Below, piece after piece: positions 36,638 through 50,415 of a DNA stretch of 64,000 nucleotides. The first letter of the stretch is position 1, and every line of letters starts with the position of its first letter. Under the pieces are notes generated by a model. It saw only the letters and a list, made by a program, of their open reading frames with translations. It searched no databases and was not told where the DNA came from. The stretch is from Ottelia alismoides (Eukaryota > Streptophyta > Magnoliopsida > Alismatales > Hydrocharitaceae), in the NCBI GenBank assembly GCA_037367405.1, contig JAZKJV010002322.1:1-64000 (forward strand), written 5' to 3'. The translations under genes were made by a program, and so were the position numbers.

Positions 36638-38522
36638 ACAGATGTTGTCCTTTGAAAACCAAGTTTGTTGGTCTCTGTAGTGAGCCTGTCAAACCATGCC
36701 TCTGGGCTCTGCTTCAAGCCATAAATGTCCTAGCGTAGTCAGCATACATGATCCCCCTCAACTACATACCCCGACGATTACATCATGTAGACCTCCTCCT
36801 CAAGATCACTAGATAAACCATCTATAGAAGTAAAATGTGACATAGGGTGATATGTACATTGCCTTTTTTGCTTGCGTAGAGCTACAGGAAGCTCCTCGGG
36901 TACATATGGGGCAGTAGTGGTGGGAGCACTCGAAGTGGTCATATCATCCTACATAAAAGGTATAGGCAAAGGTACATACACTGGTGTAGAAGGTATAGAG
37001 GTACGTTGGCGAGTATAGATGATTGGTGGAGGAGGGAGGTCTAGAGGAATGTCACTTACAGTCTGTGTGAAATAACTTGTTTGCTCAAAGAAAGTGACAT
37101 TAACAGACACATAGTATCGACACCCAACATGATCATTACAACGATAGCCTTTCAGGGTACAAGAGTACCCAAGAAAGACACATTTGATGGCACGAGAGGA
37201 TAATCTGTCAACTGCATGAAAGTTATGAAGAAATGCAATATAATAAAAATTCGTAGAGGTATGGGAAAAGAAAACTTAGTAGGGTAAAGTAAGGAAAATG
37301 GAGTTGCCCCTTCTAAAAAGACGAAGGAAAATGGTTGATGAGATAAACTGCAGTAAGGATAACATCTCCCCAATAATGTTTAGGAACTCATTTGACCAAG
37401 AAGAGATCTGGCAACATTTAGCAAGTGTCGGAGTTTCCTCTCAACTATACCATTTTGTTGTGAGGTATATGGACATGATGTTTGGTGAACAGTTCCTTGG
37501 GATGCAAAGAAAGAGTTCATCTCCTATTGGGTTAACTCAAGAACATTGTCAGTATGAATGATCTTAACAAAGCTATAAAAGAAGGTTTTAACATATGGAA
37601 AAAAAATTTCTGACAAATTGATTAATCTCCTAATGCTCTTTTAAAGATATGCCCAAGAAAATCGACTATAATCATCAACAAAAACTATAAAATAGTGATG
37701 ACCACTTAATGCACAGATCGGACAAGGTCCCCAAACATCATAATGAACAAGATGAAAAGCAACGGTACTATGAGACTCAGTATGAACAAGAAACGAAGCT
37801 CGATGGTTTTTCCCGAATTCACATGCCTCGCATTGAAAGGGCTTCAGAGCAGAGAGTTCAGGAAACATCATGGAGATGGACTTGGCAGATGGATTCCCAA
37901 GGCGCATGTGCCATAGGAGCGGATCTTTGGAGATGGATGCAGCACCAACAACATTGGAATCTGAGGGTATGTCAAGTCACTATAGGTCGTACTTCTCGTG
38001 ACCCCCACCAAAAGTCTGCCTCGTCCGAATGTCCTATAAATAACAACAAGACTCATCAAATATCAAACGATAATGAAGCTCAACGCAAAGCTTGTGAACT
38101 GACAACAAGCTAAGAGAAAATCAGGAGCACGGTGAACCCCAGCTTGGAAGAAAATTCCATAGTTCTGACGGTAGGAATCAGTTATTGAGTCCCATTAGCG
38201 ACTCGAACTGACTTCACAGAGGAAGATGGTACATAATATGAGAGCAGACTACCTTCTCCAGTGAGATGAGTAGAGGCACGGGAATCAATAATCCAAGCTA
38301 GAGCAGGAGTGACAGTAGAGTTGGCTATTATACTTGAAGGAGTAGTTAGAGCAGCAATGGTAGTGTTACTAATGGTAGCAAGCCCTGGAGTCTGAAGGAT
38401 CTGCATAAGGTGGGTGTAATCTACGTCATTAATATGAATAGTCTTGCCACTGGAGGTTGTTGTAGGCAATGCCTCTTCCACGTCATAGGCATCCTCACAT
38501 GCATTATTGATGTGATAAGAAG
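36638..38522 (-). pseudogene. Host copia protease, integrase and RT N-terminus
   Basis: Minus strand, in sense order. Protease: WIIDSRASTHLTGEGSLLSYY near 38300-38220, where the catalytic DSG is changed to DSR. Pre-integrase and integrase core: FQCEACEFGKNHRASF, VHYDVWGPCP and HYFIVFVDDYSRFSWAYL (37907-37641). Core end: QGTVHQTSCPYTSQQNGIVERK near 37500, here quoted only to its first 20 residues of motif (HQTSCPYTSQQNG is diagnostic). The IN C-terminal block RAIKCVFLGY and SVNVTFFE follows near 37200-37080. Then EEEVYMM and YGLKQSPEAWFDRL of RT (36780-36690). The block carrying the first catalytic Asp of RT (before EEEVYM) is missing, an internal deletion of roughly 150 codons. Stops are common. 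Cut at 38527 by family C and at 36638 by family A. Confidence 0.85.
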
Positions 38523-38527
38523 ATATG

Positions 38528-41500
38528 TGATGAATCTGTAATTCATCACTCTAAAGGTTGAAAATAGAGCTTTGTTCCTGAGTAATTAGATGCATATTTC
38601 CACTTATATTGCATAATTAGCATTCATGCATGCATAACTAATATCTACATTTTAGCATTCATATTTCCATTAAATAAGGAGCCAAATACACTTGTAAATA
38701 TTCACATGTATATTAACTAAAATACCCTATTTGTATATATTTTATACTAACTCCAAATCAAATAAAACCAACTCTATAGTGTATATATGACTAACACTAA
38801 TAAAAGAAAATTATCAAAAAAAAATTAACTTGTAAAATTGACCAATAAAACCCCAATCCAAGTTTGAAACTAGGAGCCTTAAAATGCGCATGTCTCTCTC
38901 ATACAGTATCTGATTTTAGTCTACTCACTTTTAAAGTAATATACATTTAGAGACCTTCAAAACAAGACCAATTTCATTAAAATCGGAGCTCGTATGCAAA
39001 ACTTGGGTTTTGGGCCCCTTTTGTATATTGTACATATTGACCAAAATGCCCTCATATTTTATCCTTTTATTTTCTTAATTATTAAAAATCCAAAAAAATA
39101 GATTAAGTTGTAAATATTCTTTTTATATTTTCTCTATATTTATTTTTCACTTCTTAAAAAATGACAAAAAAATTACAAAAGATAAAATGCGGTATTTTTT
39201 ATCTATAAGGTACCATCCGAAAATACATTTTGTACAGATGACTTCTTTTAATTTTCGACCCTTCACAAAAGTTGTAGATCTCTTCGAGACGAGTAACTTA
39301 CATTTTGACCACTTTTTGATTTAATCCCTTTTGTTATTTATTTTGATTTTTCTTTACATTTATTTTTTGAATTTTCTAGGAGTGACATGTGGCAGCTCCT
39401 GGAGCTGCCACATGTCACCCCTTTTTTCATTATTTTTGGATTTATTTTATTATTTTTGGATTTATTATTATTATATTACTATTAATATTTTAATTATTTT
39501 TAGTAGCCTACTATATTACTTTATTAATTATTTATTTTATTTTCCTTTTACCTCTTCTCCTCTACTTGCCTTCTACTCCAAGCAACATCTACCCCACTTC
39601 CTCCACCATTCTCTCCACTTTCTCCATCTTTTCTCCAACTTCCTCCTCCTCTTTTTATTCACCACCACCTCCATCATTTTCCCTCATCCACCGATCTTGA
39701 GAAAGAGAGCCCCAGCCTTCGTATCGTTCCTGGTGACAGCACGGACGAGACGATCTGAGCGATGACGAGCTCGACCATCTTCGGCCGTGGTGAGATCCAA
39801 GGAGCCTCACAACTCCTTGTTGCAGCTTCCACACAAGATGCTCAAGCTTCGGAGCACCCTCCATCTCCCCGAGGCGACGACGGAAGCCGCACACCGTGGC
39901 TCCACTTTCGACGAATCACAAGTAAGTAATCCATCTCCTTTCCTTGTCATTTTATTTTTTTATCTAACAATTTTCTTTCTTATTTTTCATCATGATCACC
40001 ACACCAAACAACACCACCATCATTCATCATCCTCATTTTATTTCATCCATCACAATCATCACACACACTTTTTCTTCATTGCATTTTATTTACTGTTTAC
40101 ATTAAAAAAATACAATAAAAATTAAAAAATAATAAATAAATAAAGAGAACAGGAGGAAGCAGCTGCCGCCGCCCCCCCTGCCTCCACGCCGGCGGCCCGC
40201 CGCACCAACTAGCCCACCTCCGCCCACCGGTGCTCTGCCCAACGCCCGACCCTAAGCCATTTGCCACCCGCAGGCTCTCCAGCTCCCCCAGCCGCGTGTG
40301 TCCATGCTTCGCAAACGCACAGTCCTGCAGCCCAGAACTGTCGTGCCGCGTCCTGATGTCGCCCCTTGCCTCGCGCGGTGGACTATGCTCAACGTGAGCA
40401 GTGCGCTCCACCGTGCCTCCCCTCATGTCCGCTGACCAAGGCGCAACCCTCCATTCACGCGCCGACTCCGATGCTCCGCCTAATCGCATAGCAACCGCGT
40501 CCCTGTCGTAGCTCCTCTACCAGCCCCGCGACGCATGTCATCCAATGTCGCCCCCGCCACGAGCGGCGCCGCACTTTGAGTCGTCGTCTTTGCCCATTGC
40601 CGCACCGCCCAGGCACGCTGCCCATACTCCTCGCGGCGTTGCGCCCCCCGCCACGCGTCCGCTCCTCCCCGCGCTAGTCCGCGCGACTTCCTCGCGCTGA
40701 CACGAGCCCCTCGTGGTGCGGCCGCCAGTCGCACGCCATCCCCTCACCGCCTGCAGCATGTGGCTGCCACGGCCCCGCCGCCCCGCGCCTCTGCCACTGT
40801 CCGCCAGGCGCGCGTCCCGTCCTCCGTGACCTCGAGCCTAGCCACCGGGCCTTCCTTTGCCCTAGCGTGGGATTGAAGTCGCGATGATTCAGAGGTTTAT
40901 TTATCTATTTTTAATTTCATTGTGAAAATTGCATATTAAGTCTGTCATATTTATTTAATTTTAAAAGTTACCTTGAGTACATTTTAGTTCATTCCATTTT
41001 GATTATGTAATTGCACAAACAACCCTGTGTTTGAGCATTTATTTGGATAGTTATCTTGCATCATTTATTTTAATAAAAAATAGCATTTGATTAGCAACGA
41101 ATTCTTCACCTAGTGGCTATTTATTTGCATTTTTGTGAGTATCTAATTATTTATTAAAAATCAGATATTGAAAATCACACATATTTTGCCCATTTAAGCT
41201 CTGAAATTCGCACCGACTTATTTCTTGTCTAAAAATTGTGAAAAAATTGTAGATGATGCCTTCAAATGTGCTTTAATCATTATCCAAGTTTCATTTAAAT
41301 TGGAGTTGTCGTTTGCATAAAATAAATTCTAGGGCGATTTCTGTAATTGATTTTTAATTACACAAATAAGTTTTTTGAGAAAATTCAATTCTTCTGGATT
41401 TCTGATTAAAATATATATTTAGATAAATAGCTCTCTGGAGAATTCGATTTTGTGGATTTATTAGAAATTAAATACCCACAGTCGCTCTGTTTTCAGTAAA

Positions 41501-42090
41501 AAATCATAAAAAAATCATAAAATGTTAGAGAATTCTAAAAAAAATAGGGTAGCTTAATTTCACCATGTTTCACTTCCAGTAATTTTTTCATAATTTTTGC
41601 ATTTCATTTGCACAAAAAATGACATAAAAACCCCAAAAAAGTTTGCATTTTTCATCATTGCATTTTAAATCCAAAAATTCCAAAAAAAAATCTATTTTGT
41701 ATTAATCATTGAACTAGGTTTACACGAAAAATACAATTTGCTCAATTTGGACTAATTTCAGATTAAAATTAAATTTAGCTAAGTTGTTGATTTTCTTAAT
41801 AACCTAGTTCATTCGCATCAGTACATCTGCATTTCTATTGCATTAAAAAAATACAAAAAAATCTTACTTGGAAAACGCAATCTAGTCCCTCTAATCTGAT
41901 CCCGAGTTGTTCCTTTGCCTCCTTGAGTCGACCCTGGGGCTTGCCCAGGTTAAACAAACATAAAACCGTGCGTTAATTCATTCGATGATTCATCGAGTTG
42001 TGCGGTTATTTTTTATCGATCCGGATTTATCTGACTGCAACGAAATCGTCAATTAGACACCATTAAAAAGGGTAGATCCAGGATCCATCG
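38528..42090 (+). repeat. 5' LTR, family C
   Basis: Begins TGATGAATCTGTAATTCATC (a perfect palindrome with 8-bp arms continues to 38548) and ends GGATCCATCG (CA in the other copy). A segment containing GCAGCTCC/GGAGCTGC (39392-39413) is an 11-bp-arm palindrome around GTGGCAGCTCC. A donor-like CAA|GTAAGTAATCC lies at 39919-39931. The GC-rich core is 40150-40880. The remainder is AT-rich. Frames at 39331-40125 and over the GC core do not resemble proteins. Confidence 0.9.
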
Positions 42091-42092
42091 AA

Positions 42093-42110
42093 TGGCGCCG
42101 TTGTCGGGGA
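42093..42110 (+). promoter_or_regulatory. Primer binding site, tRNA-Asp type, family C
   Basis: TGGCGCCGTTGTCGGGGA, one mismatch to the complement of tRNA-Asp, 2 bp after the LTR end. Confidence 0.9.
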
Positions 42111-43566
42111 GGCAAACGGAGTAGGATCACTTTGGAAAATTAGATTTACGTTTTCCATTCACTCAGGTAGTCCGATCCCCGAACCACCTTGTAATTATTC
42201 CATTTTTTCAATTATTTTTCTATTTTTTTCTTCTCTCTAACATTTTTTCTTTTTGTACGTGGGCCGGGTGGACTTGGATCGGCTTCCTTGAATTAGACGC
42301 ATCTCGAAGTGCATCGAAGGTCGACGATTCTGGATCAAGTCAGTTGTTGAGATGCCGGAAAGATTTTCATTTTTTTAACTTGTAAAAAGAAGTGTCTGCA
42401 TTTACAGCGATTCTTGTTTGGGATCTCGCGCGTGTAAGTCATAATAAAATGTATCCCTATGTGTTGTGTGGTTGTTTTACGTAGAATAGGACCTGCACTT
42501 GCGGCTCTTAGAGCTATTTTAGAAACTGTTTGTGCTTGTAAAATTCTAGGACCACACTTCGCACTTAAAAAGACGCACTTAGACTGTAGGACTTAACCAA
42601 ATTCAATTCGTTCTTCACTCGCTAATAGAACTGCCTGTCTAGGAGCGGATTTTTTGATTGTATTTCATTTAGTATAAAATTTCAATTCACTATTGCATCA
42701 TGCATTGTAGAGAGCTGGAGGCACTGTAAGTCTTCTTACTCAAGCATTCATAATCGTTTTCTCGATTGCATCGACCTTTTCTGATTCTCTCTCTCTCGGT
42801 TTTCTAACCTAGGATAAAGGAATTGGGACTGGATGGTAAACGTGATTGCTTGTGTGGATTAATATCAGTGACAACTAATCTTTAAAATCGGGACTGTTAA
42901 TTGAATTGGACCAAAAAATTTTGATTAAAATTAACCCTTATTTGCGGGAGATTAACCCCGACCTTGTTTTCAGGCTGAGTGAGGGTACTAGAGTGTGTGA
43001 GCACCCTAGGGCAGAGCTAAAAATCCCCGCTTTCCATATCGCGTACCCCGATCCAAGCAAATATCAACGGTTGAGCTTTGGGTTCAACTGACCAGCGCCA
43101 AGTAGCCTCCGCCTACTCCGGTAGGTAGATAGGGATGAAATTTTGGTGCACCACGACAAGTTGCTAGTAGCCTCTGCATGCGCTTGCAGGTAGATAGGGG
43201 CGAAGTTACAGCCTTGTCAGCCTCCGCCTACTCTGTAGGTAGATAGGGGCAGGTCCTTGAACTTTCGGCTGGGGATAGGAGCGAAGAAAGGAAGGGAGTT
43301 GGTATCTAAAGCGACAGGTTAAACAGGTGAGACACATCTGACTTTTAGTCGACTCCCCATTAGGCCGCGTAACTTCTTGCTATTTGTCTGAAAAATCACG
43401 CTTAAAATCAACCAGACCAATTGGACTCAGTTTCGGGTCCTTCACCGTGTTGAGTGTGAACTCAGGGTTTACTCTTGCGTTTGTTATTGTGTTTGTCAGT
43501 GTGTGTTCCTGTGTAATTGCACGTTTTCTACCTCAATCTTCTTACATTCATCCTTTCCTCCTCAAG
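42111..43566 (+). other. Leader of family C
   Basis: Untranslated leader of about 1.45 kb. It contains three near repeats of the type CCTCCGCCTACTC-GGTAGGTAGATAGGG (43107-43252). A pyrimidine tract TTCATCCTTTCCTCCTCAAG stands directly before the ATG and could be a splice acceptor. No coding sequence is supported. Confidence 0.55.
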
Positions 43567-44970
43567 ATGTCGGGATATTGGTCCCCATACACTGAGACCT
43601 CCGGTCATTCCTCATCGACCATATACCATTCATCTTCGCTTTCTCCTTCTTCTATGTATCCTCCGCCATCCACGGGAGACCCTTACCCATGGTCGGTTCC
43701 ACCTCAACCCAATTATGAAGTCGGAACTTCGACTGACTTCTCCACTTCTTCGCATTTCTCACCTACTCCATATTCTAACATTCCGGATCCACTTCCATCT
43801 TGGGTTGACTGTCCTTACTCTCGAGAGCTTATCGAAATCAGTGAACCATACGAAGAGCAAGCCATTGCTGAGACAGATGACTGGCAGAACAACTTGGTTG
43901 ATTGAACAACCCAAATAGAGAGGCATGCACATCATGATTTCCTAGACTTGATTGACTTTAGTGATCAAGCTTCCATTAGCCAGCCTTTATATCACACATT
44001 CGAAGAGCCTATACATTCACAAGATTGGACTCATGAGCTAGACTTATCAGTCCCTGTTTCATTGACTCCATCATATGAGGCTACGACCAATATTTGCCAT
44101 TTGGATGGTCCATACTCGATCCAGCATTACATGCCAGAGTCTAGGTATGTTGAGTATGAGACCCCAACATCTCATCAGTATCCTCCAATTGAGCAGAACT
44201 CTCCCATGATTTGTCATGAGAATATTTTGGAGGATGACATTTCCAGACTTATTGAGAAAAATGAACCATTTGGTAACAAGCTGAGAAATGTCATCGAAAT
44301 CTTGCACTCAATTTCTGCCAGCCTGGGTATGAAAGTGGAGAGGGAAGTAAGTAGATTTGATGTTGAAAACCGAGCGAGTATTTGGGAACCCACATCTTTT
44401 GTACAACTGGAGTCCATTCTACCTCCCTCTTCTACTGACCACTTACCCTCTAATCCAGAGTATGATCATTCATCCACCAAAAACACCAAAAAAATTGAAA
44501 ATCTCAAAAAGACCAAAAACATCGAAAAATCAGAAAAATCCATAAAAATAGAAAATGAAAAGGACTTGAAAATTTTGGATCCTACCCTAAGGGAAGCACT
44601 CGATGAAGAATTGATTTTTAATATTCCCTTAATAAAGGCCATAGATCACTTTTCCGACCTCAAACGATTTGTAAGAAGTAAATTGATGCCGAAGAGGTCG
44701 GGTAATAAGAGGACAAGGACTGAACGACACATAGTGTATATGGCCACCTCCTTGGTGATGGGGAGAAATACCAAAAGCTGCAGAGTGAAGCGGTTGCCCC
44801 GAGTTGAGTGTGAAATCAAAGACACCATCTTTACCCATGCAAGAATCGATGATGACTCACCAATAAATATCCTCCCGATCTCTTTATTTAACAAGCTCAA
44901 ACTCAGGCCACTTAGGAAGTCGAGAGAGATCATTCAGTTGACTGATCGATCCATCAAACGGTCAAGAGGA
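43567..44970 (+). pseudogene. Family C protein, N-terminal part, with protease-like loop
   Basis: Starts MSGYWSPYTETSGHSS (43567). The first 110 residues are Ser/Pro/Tyr-rich and low in complexity; an in-frame TGA at 43903 (likely from CGA) breaks it. It then runs to 44970: an acidic region, a predicted helical segment around FGNKLRNVIEILHSISASLG, a Lys-rich KKIENLKKTKNIEKSEK stretch, a block DPTLREALDEELIFNIPLIKAI, a basic patch RSGNKRTRTERH, and the protease-like loop ARIDDDSPINILPISLFNKL followed by IIQLTDRSIKRSRG. Layout (acidic N-terminus, basic patch, MAT-, D-D/G-SxINI-P) matches family A, though little residue identity remains outside these blocks. Interrupted at 44974 by the CACTA. 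No zinc knuckle seen. Confidence 0.75.
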
Positions 44971-45017
44971 AACCACTACAAAAAAAGGCGGGATTGACGT
45001 GCATGGCTTTTCGTGCA

Positions 45018-45246
45018 CTAGGCGAGCACATGTGCACGCTCCTCCATAGGTGAGTACACAAAGAGCACATGTGCTCGCCCATTGGGGTCGCCGGCTTGAA
45101 TTATGTGAAGCGACGCGATTTCAAATGTGGGCGAGCACATGTGCTCGCCCACTTGAATTTCTTTACGCGGATAACTTTCGCGCTGGGTAAATTATGGGCG
45201 AGCACATGGCGACGGTCGGGCAAGCACTTAAGTGTGCTCGCCCACG
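45018..45246. repeat. CACTA subterminal repeats, left end
   Basis: Several full and partial copies of the palindrome GGCGAGCACATGTGCTCGCC (for example 45064-45080, 45131-45151, 45197-45208, 45232-45244). In En/Spm such repeats are binding sites of the TNPA protein. Confidence 0.8.
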
Positions 45247-45362
45247 CCCATAAAAAGAAGCTCGCAGTTCCCTTCTTCCTCATTCTAATGCAATCCTCCC
45301 CCAAAATCCTCCCTCCGGCGACCCCTCACCCGTCCGCCCCGACTCCGGCGCCCTCCGTTTTC

Positions 45363-46839
45363 GTCTTTTGAGTAGATAGACATCTACCATTCAGTATAAT
45401 CCTTTCTCTTTTTTTTAAGATTCCATTACATATTTGTATTTTTTTCTATAGTTTAGGGTTTCAATTTTTTTGATTCTTTTTGTTGGATCTAGTGTATTGT
45501 TTTGATAGTTTAAATGTTTTTTTACATGTTTAGGATAATTGTGCCTCACTATAGTGTTGTAATTTTGATTGTGGTTGTCTCAATAACATTTGTAATATTA
45601 TGCCCTATAGGTGTTTGATAAAATACCTCAACCAATATTGTGTTTGGCTTTTGTAAATTAAACATGATAAAATATCCATTACAACATCTACACTAGTTAG
45701 TATTGTTAATTTTCTTAAAAAGATTAGTTAGGAAACTTGTGAATAACATTACTTAGCCAACTTCAATAGTGTCGATATTAGATATGATGAACATTATTAA
45801 TAATAGTTTGAAAATTTCATATCATGTTCATATGAGATATGATATACACCAATGTTTATTTTGTGATAATTTGTTATCACATTAAATTCTAGTTAATGTT
45901 ACCAATTATATCACATTAACTTATAGTTAGGTTAAATAATTATAAGGCAAAAACGCTAACCATTAATTAGAATATAAAATCGCACAAAATCCTTCACACA
46001 CAATGCGTCCTTCCACACCGGGTGGTGTGTGATCCTGCACAACGGGAGGCGTGTGCAACACATTGGAAGATTTGATCACCTCTAACTGTGTTATATTTTT
46101 TGTATTTTTTCACAGCACTATTGGACTCACTTTGGGATGTTTATCCCAGACCAATGATCGTGGATTTTGATGTTTGCAGGTTTGAATTTTATTTTGTAGG
46201 TGCCCCTCAACTGTTAGTGACCCAAGCACTGTATTATGCACTAAATTAGGATCACACTTACCCCTATCTCCATCGTTAACCAGCCAAATTTACGTAATTG
46301 CCCGGCTAATATAAATGAATAAATATTTTAAGATTATTTTATAGTCTCATTTGTAGCACGTACAAATGTATGACGTAAAGTGATCTTAAAGTATTACATT
46401 TATATTAGCTTTCTTTAGTTCGGAGTTCCTGGACTAAGGGGGTCTGTAAGGATTCAAATTTACTAAAAGGTGATCGGTGTCACAAGGTCTTTATTTCTTA
46501 CGGAAATTCGGTTCATAACCCCTTCCTCTTCGGTATACCAAATCAATCATAGTTATTATTGAAATAATCACTAATATGATTATTTTGATAATTAATTACG
46601 ATTGATTTATGAGGTATACGGGAGAGGTGCAGGGTTATGCTGCCGAATTTTCGTTAGAAATAAAGATGCTTGTAACAACGATCATCTTTTAGTAAGTTTG
46701 AATCCTTATGGACGGGCTAAAGTGATAACATAATTAATACACTTCTCTTCTCATCTTTTATCTCAATAATATGATACGTTTAGATATCCTCAATTTCCTA
46801 GATTTGACATTATAAATTATTTAATTCAGGTTCATCAAT
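45363..46839 (+). other. CACTA 5' non-coding region
   Basis: About 1.4 kb of AT-rich sequence between the subterminal repeats and the transposase start, probably promoter, leader and first intron. An inverted repeat pair (46360-46480 versus 46560-46700, with TAGCTTTC.. and CGGAATTTC.. type blocks) is visible. I see no gene. Confidence 0.45.
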
Positions 46840-49800
46840 ATGACAAATAGAGAGTGGATGTACAACCGTGTAGTAGATGGACGTATAGCAGATACCTTTC
46901 AAAGAGATATTCAGGAATTTATATAATTTGCTTACGCACAAGGTTCCCGTATTGTGGTTTCAGATGGAACTATCTTGTGTCCGTGTAAGAAATGTCGTCT
47001 AATGAGGAAGAGATCAAAAGATGAAACTCAGTTACATCTTTATAGAATGGGTTTCATGGAAGGATATCAGATTTGGTGGAGGCATGGTGAGAATTTCGAG
47101 GACAGTATGAATGATGCAAAAGAAGCTGACAATATTAATCCTTTTGCAGATATGATTATGGACGTTGCGGGTCCAGAATTTAATGATACTTTGTTAGATG
47201 ATGAAGAACCATATGGAGAGTCTGCAGAATTTTACGAGCTGTTGAAAAAAGCGGAAGAGCCATTGTGGTTGGGTTGCAAGACATATTCAAAACTTTCTGC
47301 GGTTTCAGATCTTCTATCGATGAAGATGGAATATAATATGACCGATCGTAATTTTGATGCAATGTTGAGGATTATTAAGAAAATGTTACCAGAAGATGCA
47401 GAATTACCTGATAATTATTACAAAACAAAAAAGATGATGCGGAAGATGGGTTTAGCGGAAGTTAAAATAGACTCATGCATAAATCACCATATTTTATATT
47501 ACGGTGAACATCAACATTTACAACAGTGTCCTGAATGTAATGAGCCAAGATACCAGAGAGATAGTAAGAGTGGAACAAAAATATCAAGAAAGATTCTACG
47601 TTATTTCCCGTTGACTCCGAGATTGAAATGACTATATTATTGTAAAGAAACGATGAAGTACATGATATGGAACACGGAACATAAAGTCGATGAGTATATG
47701 GAGCATCCATCCGAGTCTGATTGTTGGAAAGAATTGATGTCAGCCTTTCCTACATTTAAGGATGAAAAGAGGAATTGCATTATAGGTTTATGTACAGATG
47801 GGTTTAATCCTCATGGAAGAAGTAAAGATTACTCTTGTTGGTCAGTAATGACAACGCCATATAATCTACCCCTATGGTTATGTAATAAACGACAGTTTAT
47901 GTTTCTTTCACTGTTAGTACCAGGACCTACACATCCGGGAAAATACATTGACGTTTATTTACGCCCTCTTATCGATGAGTTGAAAATGTTATGGGTCGAT
48001 GGAGTTGATACATATGATGCTAATAAGAGTCAAACATTTAACATGAAAGTAGCTCTGCTTTGTATGATAAATGACTTCCCAGCATATGGAATGTTATCTG
48101 GATGGAGTACGCATGGACGTAAAAGTTGTCCATATTGTATGGAGAGTACTAAATCATTCCAGCTTCAACACGGTCAGAAACCATGTTTTTTTGATTGTCA
48201 CAGATGGTTTCTTCCAAATAATCATCCATATCGAAGACAGAAGCAGTCTTTTAAAAGGAACACAATTGATCTTGCAGATCTTCCACCAATTAAGACAGGC
48301 GATATGATATTATCATACTTGGAACAATTAGAGAAATCAACCTTAGAGAATGGAGATAAAACAAAAAACCTTCCTGGTTTTGGTGACAGTCATAATTGGA
48401 TTAAGAAGAATATATTTTGGGAGTTACCATATTGGAGTAAGTTACTGATACGACACAACTTAGATGTTATGCATATGGAGAAAAATGTGTTTGATAACAT
48501 CTTCTACACTGGTATGAATGTAACCGGTCGATCAAAAGATACAGTAAAGTCTCTTCGTGATTTACAAATCATATGCAATCGGCCAGAATTGCATATCAAG
48601 GAACATGATAGTAGAAGGGTTGAAGTTCCCAAGCAAAGTATACCTTAGATAAAAATCAAGTTAAGCTTGTTTGTGAATGGACAAGCAAATTGAAGTTTCC
48701 AGACGGATATGCATCAAATTTTTCCAATTTGGTCGATTTGAAGAAGTTTACATTTAAGGTAATGAAAAGTCACGACTGCCATGTTTTTATGGAAAGATTA
48801 CTACCATTAGTATTCAGAGGATTGTTACCAAAAAATGTTGTCGATGCTATTTCAGATGTTAGCAGATTTTTCCAGATGCTATGCTCGTCACGCATACACC
48901 GCATAGAGATGGATTATATTCAAAAAAATATTCATGTGATTATGTGTAACCTGGAGAAGATATTTCCACCTTCATTTGTAGATTCGATGGAGAATCTGAT
49001 GATTCATATTCCATGGGAAGCAAAAGTTGGAGGGCTGGTAAAATATCGTTGGATGTATCCATTTGAAAGGTAATTAAATGTATTATAATCTCATTCCATT
49101 CTTTACTATTTTAACTAAATGTTTAACCTACTTTCTTATAGGTTTATGTTCTTTCTTAAAAGAAAGGTCCGAAACAAAAGTAAAGTTGAAGGATCTATAA
49201 GTTCACAATATATATATATATATGAGGAAGTCGCAACATTCTGCGTAAGATATCTTCCAGAAGATGTGGAGACTATCCACAATAGATGCAGGAGGAATGA
49301 GACAATTTCTTCCGATGAAGAACCTTGTATCAGTATCTTTCGACCATCCACTCATCTAATAGGAAAAGTAACTGGACGTTTCTTATCGAAACAAGAGAAG
49401 GATGCTGCAGAGTTATACGTATTAGACAATTGCAAGGAAATAACATCATATGTTCAGTAAGTATTTGTATTACTTTATGTATATATTCATTACAAGTAAT
49501 TCTTTTGTTTCTCTTACCAATTTTAGGGAATTTAGAAAGAAAATTATGGAGAAAAATCCTATGTATTCAGATGACGAAGTTCTGAGCACTTATAGGAATC
49601 AATTTCCAGCTTGGTTTAAAGACCGCTCAAAACAGTTGGACAGTGGTGATTTCTATTCTCATATTTTAAAATATTTTGGAGAAGGCCCTGTTTATAAGGT
49701 TTGATCATACAACTCTTGCTACAGTAATGGGTATCGTTACCTTAAATTCCGGTAAATATTTGACAACTCAAAATCATGGAGTGATGGTTCGCGGATCTTG

Positions 49801-50335
49801 TTATGTGGAAGATCATATGAATTATTACGGAATTTTAAAGGAGATACTAGAAGTGGAATATAGTATACCATGCTTGAATAAAGTAGTTCTTTTCTTGTGT
49901 GATTGGTATGAACCCAATGGAGGTGTAGTACTCGATAAAAGAAATAACATTGTCGACGTAGTGCAAAGAAAATTTATACGCAGATTTGAATCATTCTTCT
50001 TAGCATCTCAAGCGGATCAAGTATGTTATCTCCCACAAATATCAAAGAAGATAAAGAGTGTTGAAACAGTAACTGTTGTGAAGATAAATTCTTGAGGTTA
50101 TATCTCTAATGATTACACTAATCAGGAAGATGACATAGATGAAGCATTCACACCGACAAATGAAAGAATAGACTTAAAAGAAGAAGTCTCAATTATCGAA
50201 TCGATTCGATTGGCTGATAATGAAGTTTTTTGTGTTGACTTACAAGATGATACTGACTCCAGAAGTGATTACTCAGAAAACTCAGAAAATGAAGAAATAT
50301 CCTTTAATCCCACCGAAATAAGTGATGAAGATTAG
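46840..50335 (+). pseudogene. TNP2-like CACTA transposase (TNPD type), broken
   Basis: The transposase cuts at CACTA ends. From ATG 46840: transposase-associated domain (MTNREWMYNRVVDGRI; CPCKKCRLM), then the TNP2 core with LCTDGFNPHGRSKDYSCWSV, SLLVPGPTHPGKYIDVYLRP, TYDANKSQTFNMKVALL, CPYCMESTKSF and WSKLLIRHNLDVMHMEKNVF (47653-48540), then DUF4218-like (VSRFFQMLCSSRI; LEKIFPPSFVDSMENLMIH) and DUF4216-like segments (NHGVMVRG; FLCDWYEPNGG; FLASQADQVCYL). Introns fit at 49071-49140 and about 49460-49526. Breaks: TAA at 46924, TGA at 47629 (likely from CGA), a frameshift near 48640, another near 49700 and stop near 50094. An acidic tail ends at 50335. Family membership is certain; activity is not possible without repair. 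Confidence 0.9.
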
Positions 50336-50415
50336 TTGTAAGTGTTATTACACAATTATAATCGAATTAACTAAAATCTTAAGTAATAAATATGTAATAC
50401 ATCATTATTACAGTC

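Noticed and set aside
39331..40125. Phe/Tyr/Ser-rich frames in the family C 5' LTR, possible membrane proteins
   Set aside because: The hydrophobic residues come from T-rich DNA. The corresponding 3' LTR frame diverges without coding constraint.
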